Positions 43,307 to 55,759 of a stretch of DNA of 64,000 bases are shown here, in pieces. The notes under the pieces are model-generated. The model worked only from the letters and a program-made list of their open reading frames with translations, was not told the DNA's origin and did not search any database. The stretch is from Apium graveolens. Lineage: Eukaryota > Streptophyta > Magnoliopsida > Apiales > Apiaceae. The position numbers and the translations under genes were made by a program. The stretch covers positions 62,001 through 126,000 of the forward strand of contig NW_027417531.1 of the NCBI RefSeq assembly GCF_009905375.1, written 5' to 3'. Every line of letters begins with the position of its first letter. Position 1 is the first letter of the stretch.

Positions 43307-46300
43307 ATGGCACCCAAAGATCTAATCTATGATGGAGCCAAGTTTGTTCCTAATAACTACATGGCTATTCTTTCTAAGGATGAAGCTCCTTCAGAACTTC
43401 ATTTCGTCCAAGACTTTCTTGCTCGAAGTGAAATAGGCTATGCACTGACCCAACCCCAGGTTCTCTCAGGCAAACAAATACTGGAGTTTTGGAGGTCTGG
43501 TGTTTATGATGATGGTGGAAATGCTGGGTCCCCAAGTATTATCTTTACAACAGGGGAGGATGAGCATGTGGTGACCTTGTCAACTGTTCGACAAGCTCTA
43601 CATTTGCCAAAAGATTGCACCTTCAATTCATCAGTTGATGAGGCAGCTCTTCAACAAATGATGGCAAATCTAGACTATGAAAAGTCTTTGGCAAAGCTGG
43701 GACAATTGAAGAGACCCCACATCAGGAGGGAGTGGAGTTTTTTCTTTGAATATATTACAAAAGCTTTTGCCAACAAGTGCTCAAACTTTGACGCTACACC
43801 CATAATGAGTCAGCAAATCGGGTATGCCCTTTTGAATCAAACACATTTTGATTATGCAAGTGCTGTTTTAGGGTTTATTGGTGATAGGATGAAAGAAGAT
43901 AGCAATATAGTCTATTTTGCTAGATTTTGTCAACTTATTTATAATTTCTGTTGTCCTGATTCACCTCAAAACTTTAGTGAGACAATTGAACCCTTTAAAC
44001 TTCACAAAAGGGCTTTCACAGACTTATTATCTACTGATAATAAGAAGGCTTTACTAAGACCCCTCCAAATTCCTCAGTCTGTTAAACAATTCTTAGTAAA
44101 TGTTGATCCTCTCACATACAGTACCATATATCCTGATGTAGCACCCTCTCAACCTCCATCAGCACCTACAACAAATACTCAACCAACTTAATCCTCACAA
44201 CCACAGCCTACCATCAGAACTTATTTCCAACCTGCACAATCTTCTCAACCACAACCATCTGCTACAGCATCTAGATCCAAACCTACAAGAGCAAAATCTG
44301 TTCCTAAATCTCCACCAAGGAGAAGAAGGATGATTCTAAGGGATGAGTCTGATGAAGAAGAGGAGTAAGTCCAGGTTTATGCATCAGAACCTATGACAGT
44401 AGAAGCTGAAAATGTAATTTTTCAGAAGGAGGTAGCAGCTGAAAAGGTAACTCCTCATAAGGAAACTGAAGCTGAGGGTTCTAGTATTGCAAAGAGGAAA
44501 AGAACTTCAAGTTCTGATGTTGCTCAAGCAACTCCTCAACCATTCAGGAGATCAAAGAAAATGAGAGCAGGAAGACATATGGCACAACCTCAATCTGAGG
44601 ATGCTACAGAAGCTGAGGAAGGGGATCAGGAATCTCTTATCTCATCAAGACCAATAGTGATTGAAGCTTTGCCACCTCCACCTCAAGCTAAAGAAACTGT
44701 TTCAGATACAATGATCACACCTCATGTCTCTCCTATCAAAGAAAATATTCCAGTTGAAGATTCAGGATTAAGTCCTGAAATTGATATTCACAAGTTGCAC
44801 ATTCCATCTGTCCTGCTTTTGGAAGCACCACAAGGACAGGTGACAACTCCACATGTTTCTCCACTACATGCTGAAGTTCCAAATACTCCAATTCTGGATG
44901 TGGAAATAGACGAAGTTGTACCAGAATCTCCAACAGCCACACACACACACACTTGTGTTGTCAGAAGATGAAGAGTTTCTTGTAAGTTCTGGAGAGTTAT
45001 CTCTAGTTAACACACCAGCTCAAACTCTTGGAAAGGAGGCACTGATTAAAAAGTTTGTTGAAAAAGATGCTCCTGTTCCATGGGAAGAAACTCACAGAGG
45101 AGTTGAATGGACCAAGAAGTGGAATGAATATGATTTTATTCCAAGCTCCAAAGTTCTGTCAGATCATATTGCTAAAGATGATGAGTTGATGACAAATTCT
45201 GACTGTAAAGCTCAACTTAAAGTCACAGCTCTCAGTACTAAAAGCCTTCAAGGTCAACACTCTATTACTCATGCCAAGGTTGATAAGCTATAGGAAAATG
45301 CTGATAAGCTGGACCTGATGATCAAGATGGACAAGAACAGGTTTATCAGACCTATTCATGAGAAAGTAGAAGCTATTGCAGAGGTTCAAAAAAAGCAACA
45401 GGCCCAACTGACTGAGGTCCCGCAGAATCAAGCCTCTCAACAAGCTCAACTGAATGAAATCCAATCTTCAGTAGAACTTCTTCTATCTTTACTCCTACCA
45501 GATGATGCCAAAAATGGGGAGAAGGTGGTGAAGTCCAAATGCTCAAATAGTCAAGTACTAAAGAAAAAGGATGATAAAGAAGATGACCAGGGAAACCCTA
45601 GCAAGGGTCAAGGTCAAGGGCAAAACAGCAAAGTTTCTTCAAGGAAACTAATTTCTGATTCTAGCAAATCTTCTACACAGAAGAAGACAAGTTCTGAAGC
45701 TGTAGATGCTCAAATTCTGAAAGCAAGTTCTGATGATCAAAATCTGATATCAAGTTCTGATGTTCTGATTCAAGCTAAAAGTCAAGACTCTCAGAAGTTC
45801 TCGCAAACTTTGAAGCTCAAGGGAAGGGAGACTACAGTCTATTATAAAGATCCCAAGATTCAGACACTTGATGAAAAAATTGCTAGAAGACTTTCTCAAG
45901 CATAATCCTGGAATGGATTTAGAGACTCTCAAGGAGGAAGAAGCTAGATTTGCATCCGAGAAGACAAATCTTAAGTCTAAAGCTTCTGATGCAAAGAAAC
46001 CTCCAAGGCCTAAGGTAAAAGGCATTGTGATCAAGGAAAGGTCAAATTTTGAGGCTTCAAAGCCCAAGACAAGATCAAAAGTTGAAATAGATCCCAAGGA
46101 TAAAGGGAAAGGAAAGATTGATGAACCAATAAAGCCACAGGAGATGAAGATTCCTCAAATCCTGATGAAACCAGTGTGCAAAATGGTTCAAGTTTTTGAT
46201 GAAAAGCTGTTGAAGATGAAACTGTTTAAACTCTGAAAAGAAGGAAGATAACTGAATAATCTAAGACAACCTCTGACATGGCTCAAGTTGTTCAGAGTGA

Positions 46301-47164
46301 AGAACAGCAAGCTATAGAAGAAACAACAAATTCTGATTAAGTCATCAAGACATCAACCTCTGAAAGTGCTCAAGTTGATTTGAACAAATTGACAGTTACT
46401 GATAAGAGAAAACTCCTATGGAAGAATGTTAATCCATCAGATCCTAAGAAAAGTCAATTTTTATCTGACTTCATGACTGTTGGATTGAAAGTCAGAGAAG
46501 CAAGAGACAGAGCTGGATTAGGTTCTGAAAAAGCCAAGATCAAGACAGGAGTCGAAGTACTAACTAGAGATCCATTCTTATTGACTCACAAACCTCTTGA
46601 AGAAGTTACACTGAAACACCTTAATAAGGTTATATCTGTTCAAGTGGTATTGGATGCTCATGATAAGAGTAATGTCAAAGAAAAGCTGATTCTATTTCTT
46701 GAAGATGGAAGAACATGCATAATGTTAGAATCAGAAGTGCTGAACAAATCTCTGAAAGAAATTCAATTCTTTCATTATCTTTTGGAGATAAAGTCTGAGA
46801 TTATTAGGAGATGGTCAAATTTTATCATGAAGAGATCAAGGGTTACATAATTCATTCCAAATATAGTTGACGATGATGGAAGTGAAATTTCAATGAAGAA
46901 GGATTCTGCTAAACTTGAAGTTATTCTGAAAGAGAAATGTCTATGCTATAAGAAGACTCATCTCATCCAAGAGTAATCAGACTTGGTGATGGATTGGAAA
47001 GAAATCATATCTCAGCACTTAGGACTGCAATCTACCAGATTGAAAGTCAAGATGAAGAGATGAAGCAAGTCAAAGCTACATTAGCTCAAGTCTTGAGGAA
47101 TGTAGAAGAGAAGCTGATATCAAACTTTGTCAAGAATCACTTTGGATTCAGATTGACTCAGTAA
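43307..47164 (+). pseudogene. E4 ORF3
   Basis: The ATG at 43307 (MAPKDLIYDGAKFVPNNY) begins the best-preserved N-terminal domain, open to a TAA at 44189-44191, with IRREWSFFFEYITKAF and FARFCQLIYNF. The frame continues past a stop near 44368 to 44940, where a (CA)n run causes a frameshift. Frame 0 then holds a Trp-containing segment (GVEWTKKWNEY), a coiled coil (44990-45480) and a Lys/Ser-rich region to 45905. Further pieces are 45868-46236 and 46380-46850, and the end matches FRLTQ with TAA at 47162. Function unknown. Confidence 0.75.
44938..44953. repeat. (CA)n microsatellite inside E4 ORF3 with frameshift
   Basis: The run GCCACACACACACACACTTG encodes Thr-His repeats. The ORF is open in frame 2 before it and in frame 0 after it, so repeat slippage is the simplest cause of the frame change. 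Confidence 0.75.
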
Positions 47165-47285
47165 ATTTGGTAAAATCTACAAGGACTGTAAGTTGTAGTT
47201 AGCAAAATTAAACTCTCATTGCGTTTGTACTTAAATGTTTTTGACATCATCAAATCTATTAACTTATATATTTTTCATAATTTAC

Positions 47286-47299
47286 AAGTTGGGGGAGAT
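47286..47299 (+). other. E4 polypurine tract
   Basis: AAGTTGGGGGAGAT lies directly before the 3' LTR start at 47300. Confidence 0.85.
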
Positions 47300-47865
47300 T
47301 GTCAGATATATTTGAGATGTCATGTCTAATCTGTTGTGTTTAGTTTCAGAACTTAATATCAGGACTTACTGGAAATCAGAACTTACTGAAGTCAGAACTT
47401 ATATCAGAACTTAAGGACGTCAGGATTTATATCAGGACTTAAGTGCAGATACTTCAGATAAGGAAAGCAGCTGGTTTGCAGGAAAGGATCGTGACTAAAA
47501 CAATAGAAGATATGCATGAAGAGTTAGAAGACTAGGAGACTTGTAGAAGATAATATCTGATTGATATATTTTAGGATACATAATTATATTCCATATCAAT
47601 TAAAAGATATCTTGTAACTGTGTACTATATAAACACAGCTTAGGGTTTACACTATAGGTGTTATCATTCACGAGGAAGATTATACATTGTAACCTAGCAG
47701 CTCTTAGTGATATTGTTCATCACTGAGAGAGAATAATTGTTCTATTGTAACAGAGTTTATTATATTGAATATACTTGATTAATGTTACATACATGTGTTG
47801 ATAAATTGATTTGATTATATAAACACTATATTCAACCCCCTTCTATAGTGTTGTGTGACCTAACA
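47300..47865 (+). repeat. E4 3' LTR
   Basis: TGTCAGATATATTTG to GACCTAACA, 566 bp, the same length as the 5' copy. It keeps the TCAGAACTTA array and the TATATAAA box (near 47626). E3 sequence resumes at 47866. Confidence 0.92.
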
Positions 47866-49906
47866 CTCATGCTGCTGTCAAGGACAAAATTGATGGATTT
47901 ATGCTCCACACACCCACCTCAGCTGAAATCACGTGTGTGAAAATTACTATTAAAAATGTTGTTCAAACTCACCACAGGATGGACTCTAAACTTTCCTCCT
48001 TGGAAGACAAGGTCTCTTCTATAGCTGACAAACTGGATGCTCTGTTTTCTCTACTTTCAAATACTGATGCCAAAAAGGGGGAGAAGATAGTTGCTACAAA
48101 ATGTACACCAGATTCTATTCAGATAAAGATATTGATGATGATGATGGTGATAAGAATCCAGTTACAGATGTTCAAATTGCTTCTATTGCTCAACAACCTC
48201 AACATTCCAAGAAAACTGGTACTTCAGGACAAAGAAAGTCTATTGGTGCTCATAAAGCTAAGCACAAGACTACTACTGATGCTCCTGAGGATGATGATGT
48301 TATAATCTCTAATTTAGCAGATGCTAAAGGGTTATTCTTTCCTTACAGACATAAGGAAACAGGTGAAGAGATTATCTTTTACTACAAAGACAAGAGGTTT
48401 GAGTAAAAGAATGCTAGGAGTGCTCTTGGGTCTATAACTGAAGAATTTCTTGATCTAATAGCTGAAGAAGCAGTTATGCAACAAAAGGAATTAATGGCTC
48501 AAATTGAAGCTGAAGCTAACACTTCTAAAGAAAGAGGAAAAAGAGGTGGAAGATCTACAAGAGGTAGAGGAAGAGGAGGAAGAGGAAGGACTTCTAAACC
48601 AAGTCAAGTGACTGTATTTAATTTTGCATTTCTGAATGGTCTATCCAGAGAAGGTTATATTCCTGTACAAGGACATGAAGAAGCTGAAGAAGTTCAGAAG
48701 CCAGAAGAGTTGATTATTCAAAGGAAGAAAAGATCAGCCACTGACATTGATCAAGCTGATACAACAAATCAGAATGTAACTCCTGAAGTAGACACACATC
48801 TTGAGGTAAAAGCAGATCTTGATGCTGTGAACCTGATAACTGATTTTGACTCTGATGAAAAAGTGATCGAAGCATTAAATGAGTCAGCTCTTACTACAGT
48901 AGTCACTCCTCACATTTTAGAGGTTAATGAAAAAGAAAAAGTTGACAGAATGAAAGCTGATCAAGCATGCAAAGATTATGTGCAGAGAGTTTTAAGATCT
49001 AAGAGAGAGCTATGGCATAAAGCAAAAGGGAAGATTCATGATTTGTCTACAAGTTATGCTCCTCTAAGAAAGAAGGATAAAAGATGGAAAGACATTTATA
49101 CATTCGATTATCCTAAAGGGTTCAAGCATGTTGAATTTGTGTCAGCAGGGTTAAGGAATTCTATTTCAGAACAGGAAGATGTTGATAAGTCCATCAAGAA
49201 ATCTTCTTGGGTGGAATATAATGAAAAACTGAAACTTGTCAAATCTCGAACCAGAGGAGGAATTGGTCATTCTGATATGGAGATTCTGAGATCTGATCTG
49301 CTGGATACAAATACTTAGACTGAGAATCTTGGTGAAAGAGTTTCTCCTTCACATCTTGAGAAAGTTAAAGTTGTGAAGATTGTTTATAGAAAGATAAATG
49401 ATAATGATGTCAGAGAAGAGATTATGTACTTCTTGAGGGATGGTAAAGTAAAGAGATTTACATTGCAGCAACTCTTAATGAAGACTGTGACAGAATTGAA
49501 ATACATTCACTATCTTCTTAGAGTTGAGAACAGTGTCACCAGAAATTAGTCTTCTATGATACTTGAAGTCATCAGAAGAAGAGTCATGATAAAAGATGAT
49601 AAATACAATGGTGATTATGTTACTATGTACAGAACTTATATTGGTCAAGAAATGAAGATGGAAAAGGGAGCTGCAGTTCTAAAAGTTTTTCTCAACAGTC
49701 CTCAGTTATCTTTCAGTCCTGATCATGAAGATGTCAGTTTAAGCTTCATGTTGCTTGGTGATCTTGAGATAAACAAAAGCTTAATTTCTAAATTAAGATC
49801 ATCCATCTATCAGCTTGGAGAAGACACTGAAGAGAAGAGATAATTGAATAAAAAGCTTGTTAAAGTTCTACAAGACAAGGAGGAAGAAAGATTGAATTTT
49901 TTTTAG
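47866..49906 (+). pseudogene. E3 ORF3, 3' part, with RG-rich box
   Basis: The reading resumes with a coiled coil (DSKLSSLEDKVSSIADKLDALFSLL). It shifts from frame 0 to frame 2 near 48100-48130 in a GATGATGAT run. It then stays in frame 2 with stops at 48404, 49316, 49547, 49841 and 49904. An RG-rich box (RGKRGGRSTRGRGRGGRGR) is encoded near 48534-48592, as in RNA-binding proteins. The matching E4 region is Lys-rich instead. A folded-looking segment (ELWHKAKGKIHDLSTSY) follows. No membrane segment is visible. Confidence 0.7.
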
Positions 49907-50016
49907 AACAATTGTCAGTTATCTGAAGATACTGAAGTAAGCTTTACTCCTTATACATTTTGTAGTTGGTTTTGGCATCATTGAGAATGGAATTTGTGTT
50001 TCATTACATTAAGCAT

Positions 50017-50030
50017 AAATTGGGGGAGAT
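50017..50030 (+). other. E3 polypurine tract
   Basis: AAATTGGGGGAGAT precedes the 3' LTR start TGTTATGTAC at 50031. Confidence 0.85.
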
Positions 50031-50159
50031 TGTTATGTACTGATTCTCAATGATCAGAAGAAGCTCAGGATCTGGTTGTTCGGGTGTCATCAGTATTTGA
50101 TGTGCCATCAGGATTTAACACATCATCAGCATTTGGATGTCATCAGTATCTGGAGACAG
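50031..50159 (+). repeat. E3 3' LTR, first part, cut by E5
   Basis: The first 129 bp match the E3 5' LTR (24096-24224) with about eight transitions. The match stops after GGAGACAG, where E5 begins with TGTAACACCCCC. GACAG (50155-50159) would be one half of the E5 target duplication. Confidence 0.88.
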
Positions 50160-50617
50160 TGTAACACCCCCAAATCCGGGGTCGGGGATTCGGGTTGTCA
50201 CGAGTTCCATTTCCCTTAATAACACCCAATCTAAATAAACAATCAACTACTCCGTACTGTGACCCCACAATATACACACACTCCACAAGTTATAGTCTCA
50301 GAGATGAATACCAAAAAAATAACACAAGTCATTTTATTCCACATAATAAGCCATTACACCTCAAGAAGGTTCTGAATAAATTTACATTTCTTTGCCATTA
50401 TTACAATTCATATTATACATAAGTCTGGTTCATCAATAGTTGAAAACCTAGCCTATTGGTAGCTCCTACCTCAGCTACGGCGGCATCAACACTTCCAGAA
50501 AACTGCGGAACGTTTTCGAACCCCTTGCGAATTGGAAGCTTGGTCTTGTTCATCTTTTCTATCTGTTGTTGTGTGATGAAAGAAGAAAGCAAGGGTGAGC
50601 AACAAGCCCACCAAAAT
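50160..50617 (-). repeat. E5 LTR A, truncated (458 bp)
   Basis: This parallels 51249-51706 with only scattered differences. The match ends at CCAAAAT (50617), where sequence equal to the internal region at 60679 onward takes over. The breakpoint has about 4 bp (AAAT) in common between the two parents. Confidence 0.88.
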
Positions 50618-51248
50618 CACAAAATCTCATTTTTCCATCCGGCAATGCCAACATAGGGGTCGTCACCAAACTTTGCTTCAGTTGTTAAAAGCTTTTCTCG
50701 TATTTCTCTGTCCATTCAAACTTCTCAGTCTTACGAGTAAGCCGCGTTAAAGGGGCTACTATCTTTACAAACTTGAACGAACCTCCGGTAGTGACCGGCC
50801 AATCCTACCTCTGGTAGTTTCCCTAACCATGGTCATCAATTCCTCAATGGTCCTTTATTCATTCTTGTTAGGATCCTCCACGAGATCCTCCTCAGCAACA
50901 ATCCCATCTAGGACAACATCCTCAACCACTACATCCTCAATATGAACATCATCTGGTCCTGCGTTAGGACGCTCTATTGGATCCACAATCTAATCTCCAA
51001 TAACTAATGAAACATCATCGCGTTGTTGCTCCTCAACCTCAGGGTTCGGAGTCCCGCTACCATGTACGATAACGAACTACGCTTTTATCACGATATTTAT
51101 AAGGGTTCCCATAAGGGTTTTAACTGTCAGTACTACGTTAGGTAGCCCGACTATGAACTTGGCAAGAGTTCTTATTATCTTAGTGAACTTATTATTTTAA
51201 CGTCATATCATCTCTGAGGTTTATAACGCTTGGCTCTGATACCATTTA
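50618..51248 (-). pseudogene. E5 first internal remnant: gag-leader/RT-thumb fusion and PBS
   Basis: These 631 bp are collinear with 60679-61309 and nearly the same. On the minus strand they hold the PBS (51233-51244), an acidic gag-start-like stretch, and a piece of RT thumb (GLAGHYRRF, then frameshifted APLTRLTRKTEKFEWTEK). The direct join of gag-like and RT sequence is shared by both units, so it predates their duplication. Confidence 0.75.
51233..51244 (-). other. E5 primer-binding site, left unit (tRNA-iMet)
   Basis: The minus strand reads TGGTATCAGAGC, four bases inside LTR B. Confidence 0.9.
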
Positions 51249-54200
51249 TGTAACACCCCCAAATCCGGGGTCGGGGATTCGGGTTATCACGAGTTCCATT
51301 TCCCTTAATAATACCCAATCTAAATAAACAATCAACTACTCCGTACTGTGACCCCACAATATACACACACTCCACAAGTTATAGTCTCAGAGATGAATAC
51401 CAAAAAAATAACACAAGTCATTTTATTCCACATAATAAGCCATTACACCTCAAGAAGGTTCTGAATAAATTTATATTTCTTTGCCATTATTACAATTCAT
51501 ATTATACATAAGTCAGGTTCATCAATAGTTGAAAACCTAGCCTATTGGTAGCTCCTACCTCAGCTACGGCGGCATCAACGCTTCCAGAAAACTGCGGAAC
51601 GTTTCTAACCGCTTGCGAATTGGAAGCTTGGTCTTATTCATCTTTTCTATCTGTTGTTGTGTGATGAAAGAAGAAATCAAGGGTGAGCAACAAGCCCACC
51701 AAAATAATATGTATAATGATTAACAATATCTGAGCATTCTCATAGTACTCATGAAAGTCTTGGTCAAAAGAAATGAACCAAGCTGATATCTTAACGCGAC
51801 CAAGTCGCAAAATATTCAGTATATATATACATATATATACTTTTCACAATATTTGAAATCCTATAACATGTATAACATCCACAGAGTTCCAGTTTATAAC
51901 AATATTAAAATATCGTTGCAAGGTGATCTCATATATCTACCCTTGTCTCAACGTTTTTTTCTGAAACCTTTGTCATTCATAAGACAATTATTAACTAGAT
52001 ATAAGTTTAAAAGATGAAGTTACAAGATACTCCAATATACTTATATCTTTTCCGAATACTACTTGAACTACCACCGTTCAATGTATAAATAGTTCATCCA
52101 ATAGATTAAGCTACAAGACAAAACTTGTATAGAATCAATCTTTAAAATATCATCAAAATAAAATGAAGTTACGAGATACTTCATTTGATGCAAACATCAT
52201 TTTGAAAACTTGACCCTGCCAACACTCAACAATCGCCCAACCGTAGCCATTCTATCAAAGTACTCTGGGTAGTGTTGCAGAAATATCCAATTGGATGATG
52301 AACTCATTACGGGAGTTTGCCGCGCCAGGAAGACCACTTACGATGATCAGTCGTAGTAGTGCAACCCCACCATTTTCTACATGTAGAGGAGAACCTCTCG
52401 GATTTACTTGTCAACCGAACACCGGACTCCTAAGGAATGGACCGTCTTAGCGGAACTTCCGGGCCATTTGGGCCAATATAATAAGGCTGGGCCGGCGCCA
52501 CTCGACCACTTACGCCACTCCTAGTTCAGATGAAATCCATAACTCTGAAACGTAAAGCTCGTTCCCCCTTTCCCCAAGTAGAAACTTGTTGATATGGCTC
52601 CACCAAGAAGTCGTATCTAGTTGGAAAGGAGAACTCACCGATATTTCCCAGGCGATGCCTGTTAATGGAATAACTTGTTCCAAGAATTTTACTTCCCGAG
52701 TGTTGGGTAAGTAATCAAAAATTCTTTTATCAAAATAGCAACCTTGTTGCGAATATACAATACATCACAGAGCCGGATCCCTCAGGTTTTGAGCGAGTAT
52801 TTAAATCCCCTTCGAAAGGAGGATCTTAAATATAAAAATAAGTTTTGGGATCCGCTCTAACTTTTAAAATCATTTTGAAAACTCGGAAAACATTTTTAAG
52901 AATGTTTGGAGTGATGCCGATTTAATAAAATAAATCAATCCCAATATATATATTAAGAAATATCTGAATATTATTATTTAAATAATATTCTCATAAAGAA
53001 TAATCTTTATAAAAATAATTGAAGTAGAAGTTTTAAAACTTATACTTGCAATGAATATTAAATAACCAAAGATATACTTATACGAAAGTACTATCTTTAT
53101 TTAAATAATCAAAAGTGAGTTTGATGATCGGCACATTATTCCTTAATAAAATAAAGAATAATAATTAGTAATTAATCGGAGTCATAAGTCCTCGAATGAA
53201 TATTCAAAATAATATTCATTAATAAAATAAACGGGGTCATAAGCCCTCGAATGAATATTCAAAATAATATTCAATAATAAAATAAACGGAGTCATAAGCC
53301 CTCGAATAAATATTCAAAATAATATTCATTAATAAAATAAACGGCGTCATAAGCCCTCGAATGAATACTCAAAATAATATTCATTAATAAAATAAACGGG
53401 GTCATAAGCCCTCGAATGAATATTCAAAATAATATTCATTAATAAAATAAACGGGGTCATAAGCCCTCGAATGAATATTCAAAATAATATTCATTAATAA
53501 AATAAACGGGGTCATAAGCCCTCGAATGAATATTCAAAATAATATTCATTAATAAAATAAACGGGGTCATAAGCCCTCGAATGAATATTGAAAATAATAT
53601 TCATTAATAAAATAAAGTTATCGAATAAACCTTATCCGAATAATAGTTTTGAAAACTATTCATATATATATAAATATATATATATATTATACTCGGGAAC
53701 ATCGACTCCCGGTTTTAGAAAAATGTTCACCTTTGGGTCCGCTATACTAAGGGTATATGCAAATTACCGCTTATATCTAGCATATGTATTATCAACTGAA
53801 TCAACAGATATATGTATCAAGAATACGAAAGAGGCATGCATATATACCATATCACATGCTACAATATATCACAAGAATTTGCTAATTAACCATCATGCAT
53901 CTATCACAAGATAATGCATATACATATGTATACATCACAACAACAGTATAACGGGTAGAAAACTTGCCCGAGTGCTCCCGGATAGACTTAAGCTTAGAGT
54001 GGGTCCGATAATCTATGAACAACAACATAAGTCGGAATTAAACCCCGGTCGCTTAAGAAACTAGACTTTAACCAATTGAACCCTAACGTTCGCTTATGGT
54101 CACTCCTACGCTTAACGAATCACCTAAGTCGTTCGAGTACCCTCGGCTCCACCATTTTTAATAAATTAACCATTAAGAGTTTTAAGGTGATTCTTTCGCG

Positions 54201-55737
54201 AGTGCCTTACCAACTACCTAATACACTTTACATAATTGTTTCATATCCCAATTAGTCATTTAAAGTCCTTAATCAAGATTTCAAAGTAAGGCGAGGGGTA
54301 ATGGTTCGTTCGCGAAACGCCGTTACATAAAACGGTCGTTTCTCATCGCTCGTAACTCGGATTTAGGCGAACGACATATCAAAACGAAGCTCGTAACATG
54401 AACTATCTAAAAATGAAAAGGTTAGAATCTTACAGTGAGTTCACGGGTCCTAAAGTTAAGAACAGAACAGTTAAGGAAAATCGGGCATTATGACGGCTAT
54501 GTTTACACGATTTCCAATTTAATTATCACTCTAAATTCTCATCAATTCACTCACAACCACCAACACAATAATATTCAACCATCATACTACAACTCAGTCC
54601 CCAACTCCAAATTTTACCAATTTATCCAACCAATCAAAGACCCAATATTCAAATCCAATACAAATCCACCAAAACTACTTATAATCAAAAATCAAGCCTT
54701 AATACTAACAATGCTTCAATAAAACTTAATGGAATCATAAAATCAAAGCTAGGGTTTGAAGTTTATACCTTCCTTGGGAGGTGTTAAGTTGCTAGGAAAC
54801 CTTAGGGAGCCTCCTACAAGCTTGATCTTTCCAAAGAAATCAAGAACACAAAGTTAGGTTTTGAAGTTTCTAAAAGTCAGATTGAAAGAACTGTAAATAT
54901 GAGGGTCTTACCATGCTTATTTGGAAGAGACTTATGAACAAGAGTTATAGGACATCTCAATAGCTTTCCAACGAGCTATAGAACACATAATTTGAGTGTG
55001 TATTGAAGGAGATATGGCAGTTTGAAGTTGCTGCTCTGGTTTTGGCCGAGAGCAAGCTTTCAAGGGGAGAAAGTGAAATGCTTCTTGTTTTGCCCTTTGA
55101 CTAATTGTGTGGTGAATTACTTGGTTGCTTCTCTTTTATTTTAATTAACCATATTTAGAATTTACCATGGTTAAAAACACTTGGCTAATATTCCACCAAT
55201 TCAAAATATCTACTAGGTCATGCTTAGGTCATCTTGATTATGTCATCCTTTTACACTTGTTTCCTTCTTATTGGTATGATGACATCATCACCCACTAACC
55301 TCTTTGATTAACCCCTAATTACTTGGCTAATGACCGCTGATTTGTTATACGGTTCGCTTAACTTTCGTTCTCGTTTATCGTTTGAGGGATCATACCCGGG
55401 ATCTTATTACTTGGATTCCCTTAACCTTTCTCAATACATTATATTCCTTTTATGATCCTCTCTTATAATCCTTGAATTTAAATCCTTTTAATCATGTTAC
55501 CTTATACTCAATTCTTTCGATATCTGGTGGATTTTCGGGAAAAATCAAAGTGTTCGGATTTGGATTCTGACGATCTTTACATACACTTATTTATCATATA
55601 GAGTACTAATACGATCTCTGAATAACAATAAAAGAACCCCTACATAGTGTGGCATGAAAAGTTTTCTTATTTAGCATAATCGGCAAAAAGCACTATTCAT
55701 AAGGGTTTCAAAAATTCCAAAATTTGGGGTTATTATA
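51249..55737 (-). repeat. E5 LTR B, complete, 4.49 kb
   Basis: On the plus strand it runs from TGTAACACCCCC to GGGGTTATTATA (a decayed TTATTACA), just before a CTCCCCTCCTT polypurine complement. It is the only complete LTR of this family here and is shared by both units. It contains a 55-bp minisatellite at 53160-53620 and an AT run near 53665-53695. The short ORFs inside it are not credible genes. Confidence 0.87.
53160..53620. repeat. 55-bp minisatellite in LTR B, eight copies
   Basis: The word GTCATAAG recurs at 53181, 53236, 53291, 53346, 53401, 53456, 53511 and 53566, exactly every 55 bp. Each unit contains CCTCGAATGAATATTC and AATATTCATTAATAAAAT, so part of it is self-complementary. 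Spacing and identity fit a tandem satellite and not a CRISPR array, since there are no unique spacers. Confidence 0.95.
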
Positions 55738-55752
55738 GTCTCCCCTCCTTAA
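55738..55752 (-). other. E5 polypurine tract
   Basis: The plus strand reads GTCTCCCCTCCTTAA beside the LTR end, which is TTAAGGAGGGGAGAC in the element's direction. Confidence 0.8.
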
Positions 55753-55759
55753 AAGGATT

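Larger units (their letters stand above)
35453..47865 (+). mobile_element. E4: Ty1/copia Sirevirus-type element inserted in E3
   Basis: Both LTRs are 566 bp (35453-36018 and 47300-47865) and differ at about 28 sites by eye, near 95% identity. The flanks are CTCGT (35448-35452) and CTCAT (47866-47870), a target duplication with one change. The order is LTR, PBS, gag, PR-INT-RT-RNaseH, spacer, ORF3, polypurine tract, LTR. Every ORF carries stops or shifts. Total length is 12.4 kb. Confidence 0.93.
24096..50159 (+). mobile_element. E3: Ty1/copia Sirevirus-type element, carrying nested insertions
   Basis: The 5' LTR is 24096-24587, followed by a PBS, gag, integrase, RT-RNaseH, a spacer with a small ORF, a long ORF3, a polypurine tract and a 3' LTR start at 50031. 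Its own sequence is 24096-32516, 35401-35452 and 47866-50159. A solo LTR and E4 fill the gaps, and E5 cuts the 3' LTR at 50160. The protease and the end of RNase H are missing. The aligned 130 bp of the two LTRs differ at about eight sites, all transitions, which points to an old, methylated copy. Confidence 0.9.

Noticed and set aside
50195..50422. 75-codon ORF repeated at 61345-61572
   Set aside because: It is part of the E5 LTR edge, read opposite to the element, and is AT-rich chance coding.
53160..53620. CRISPR-like regular array
   Set aside because: The whole 55-bp unit repeats with no unique spacers, and the setting is a plant LTR, so it is a minisatellite.
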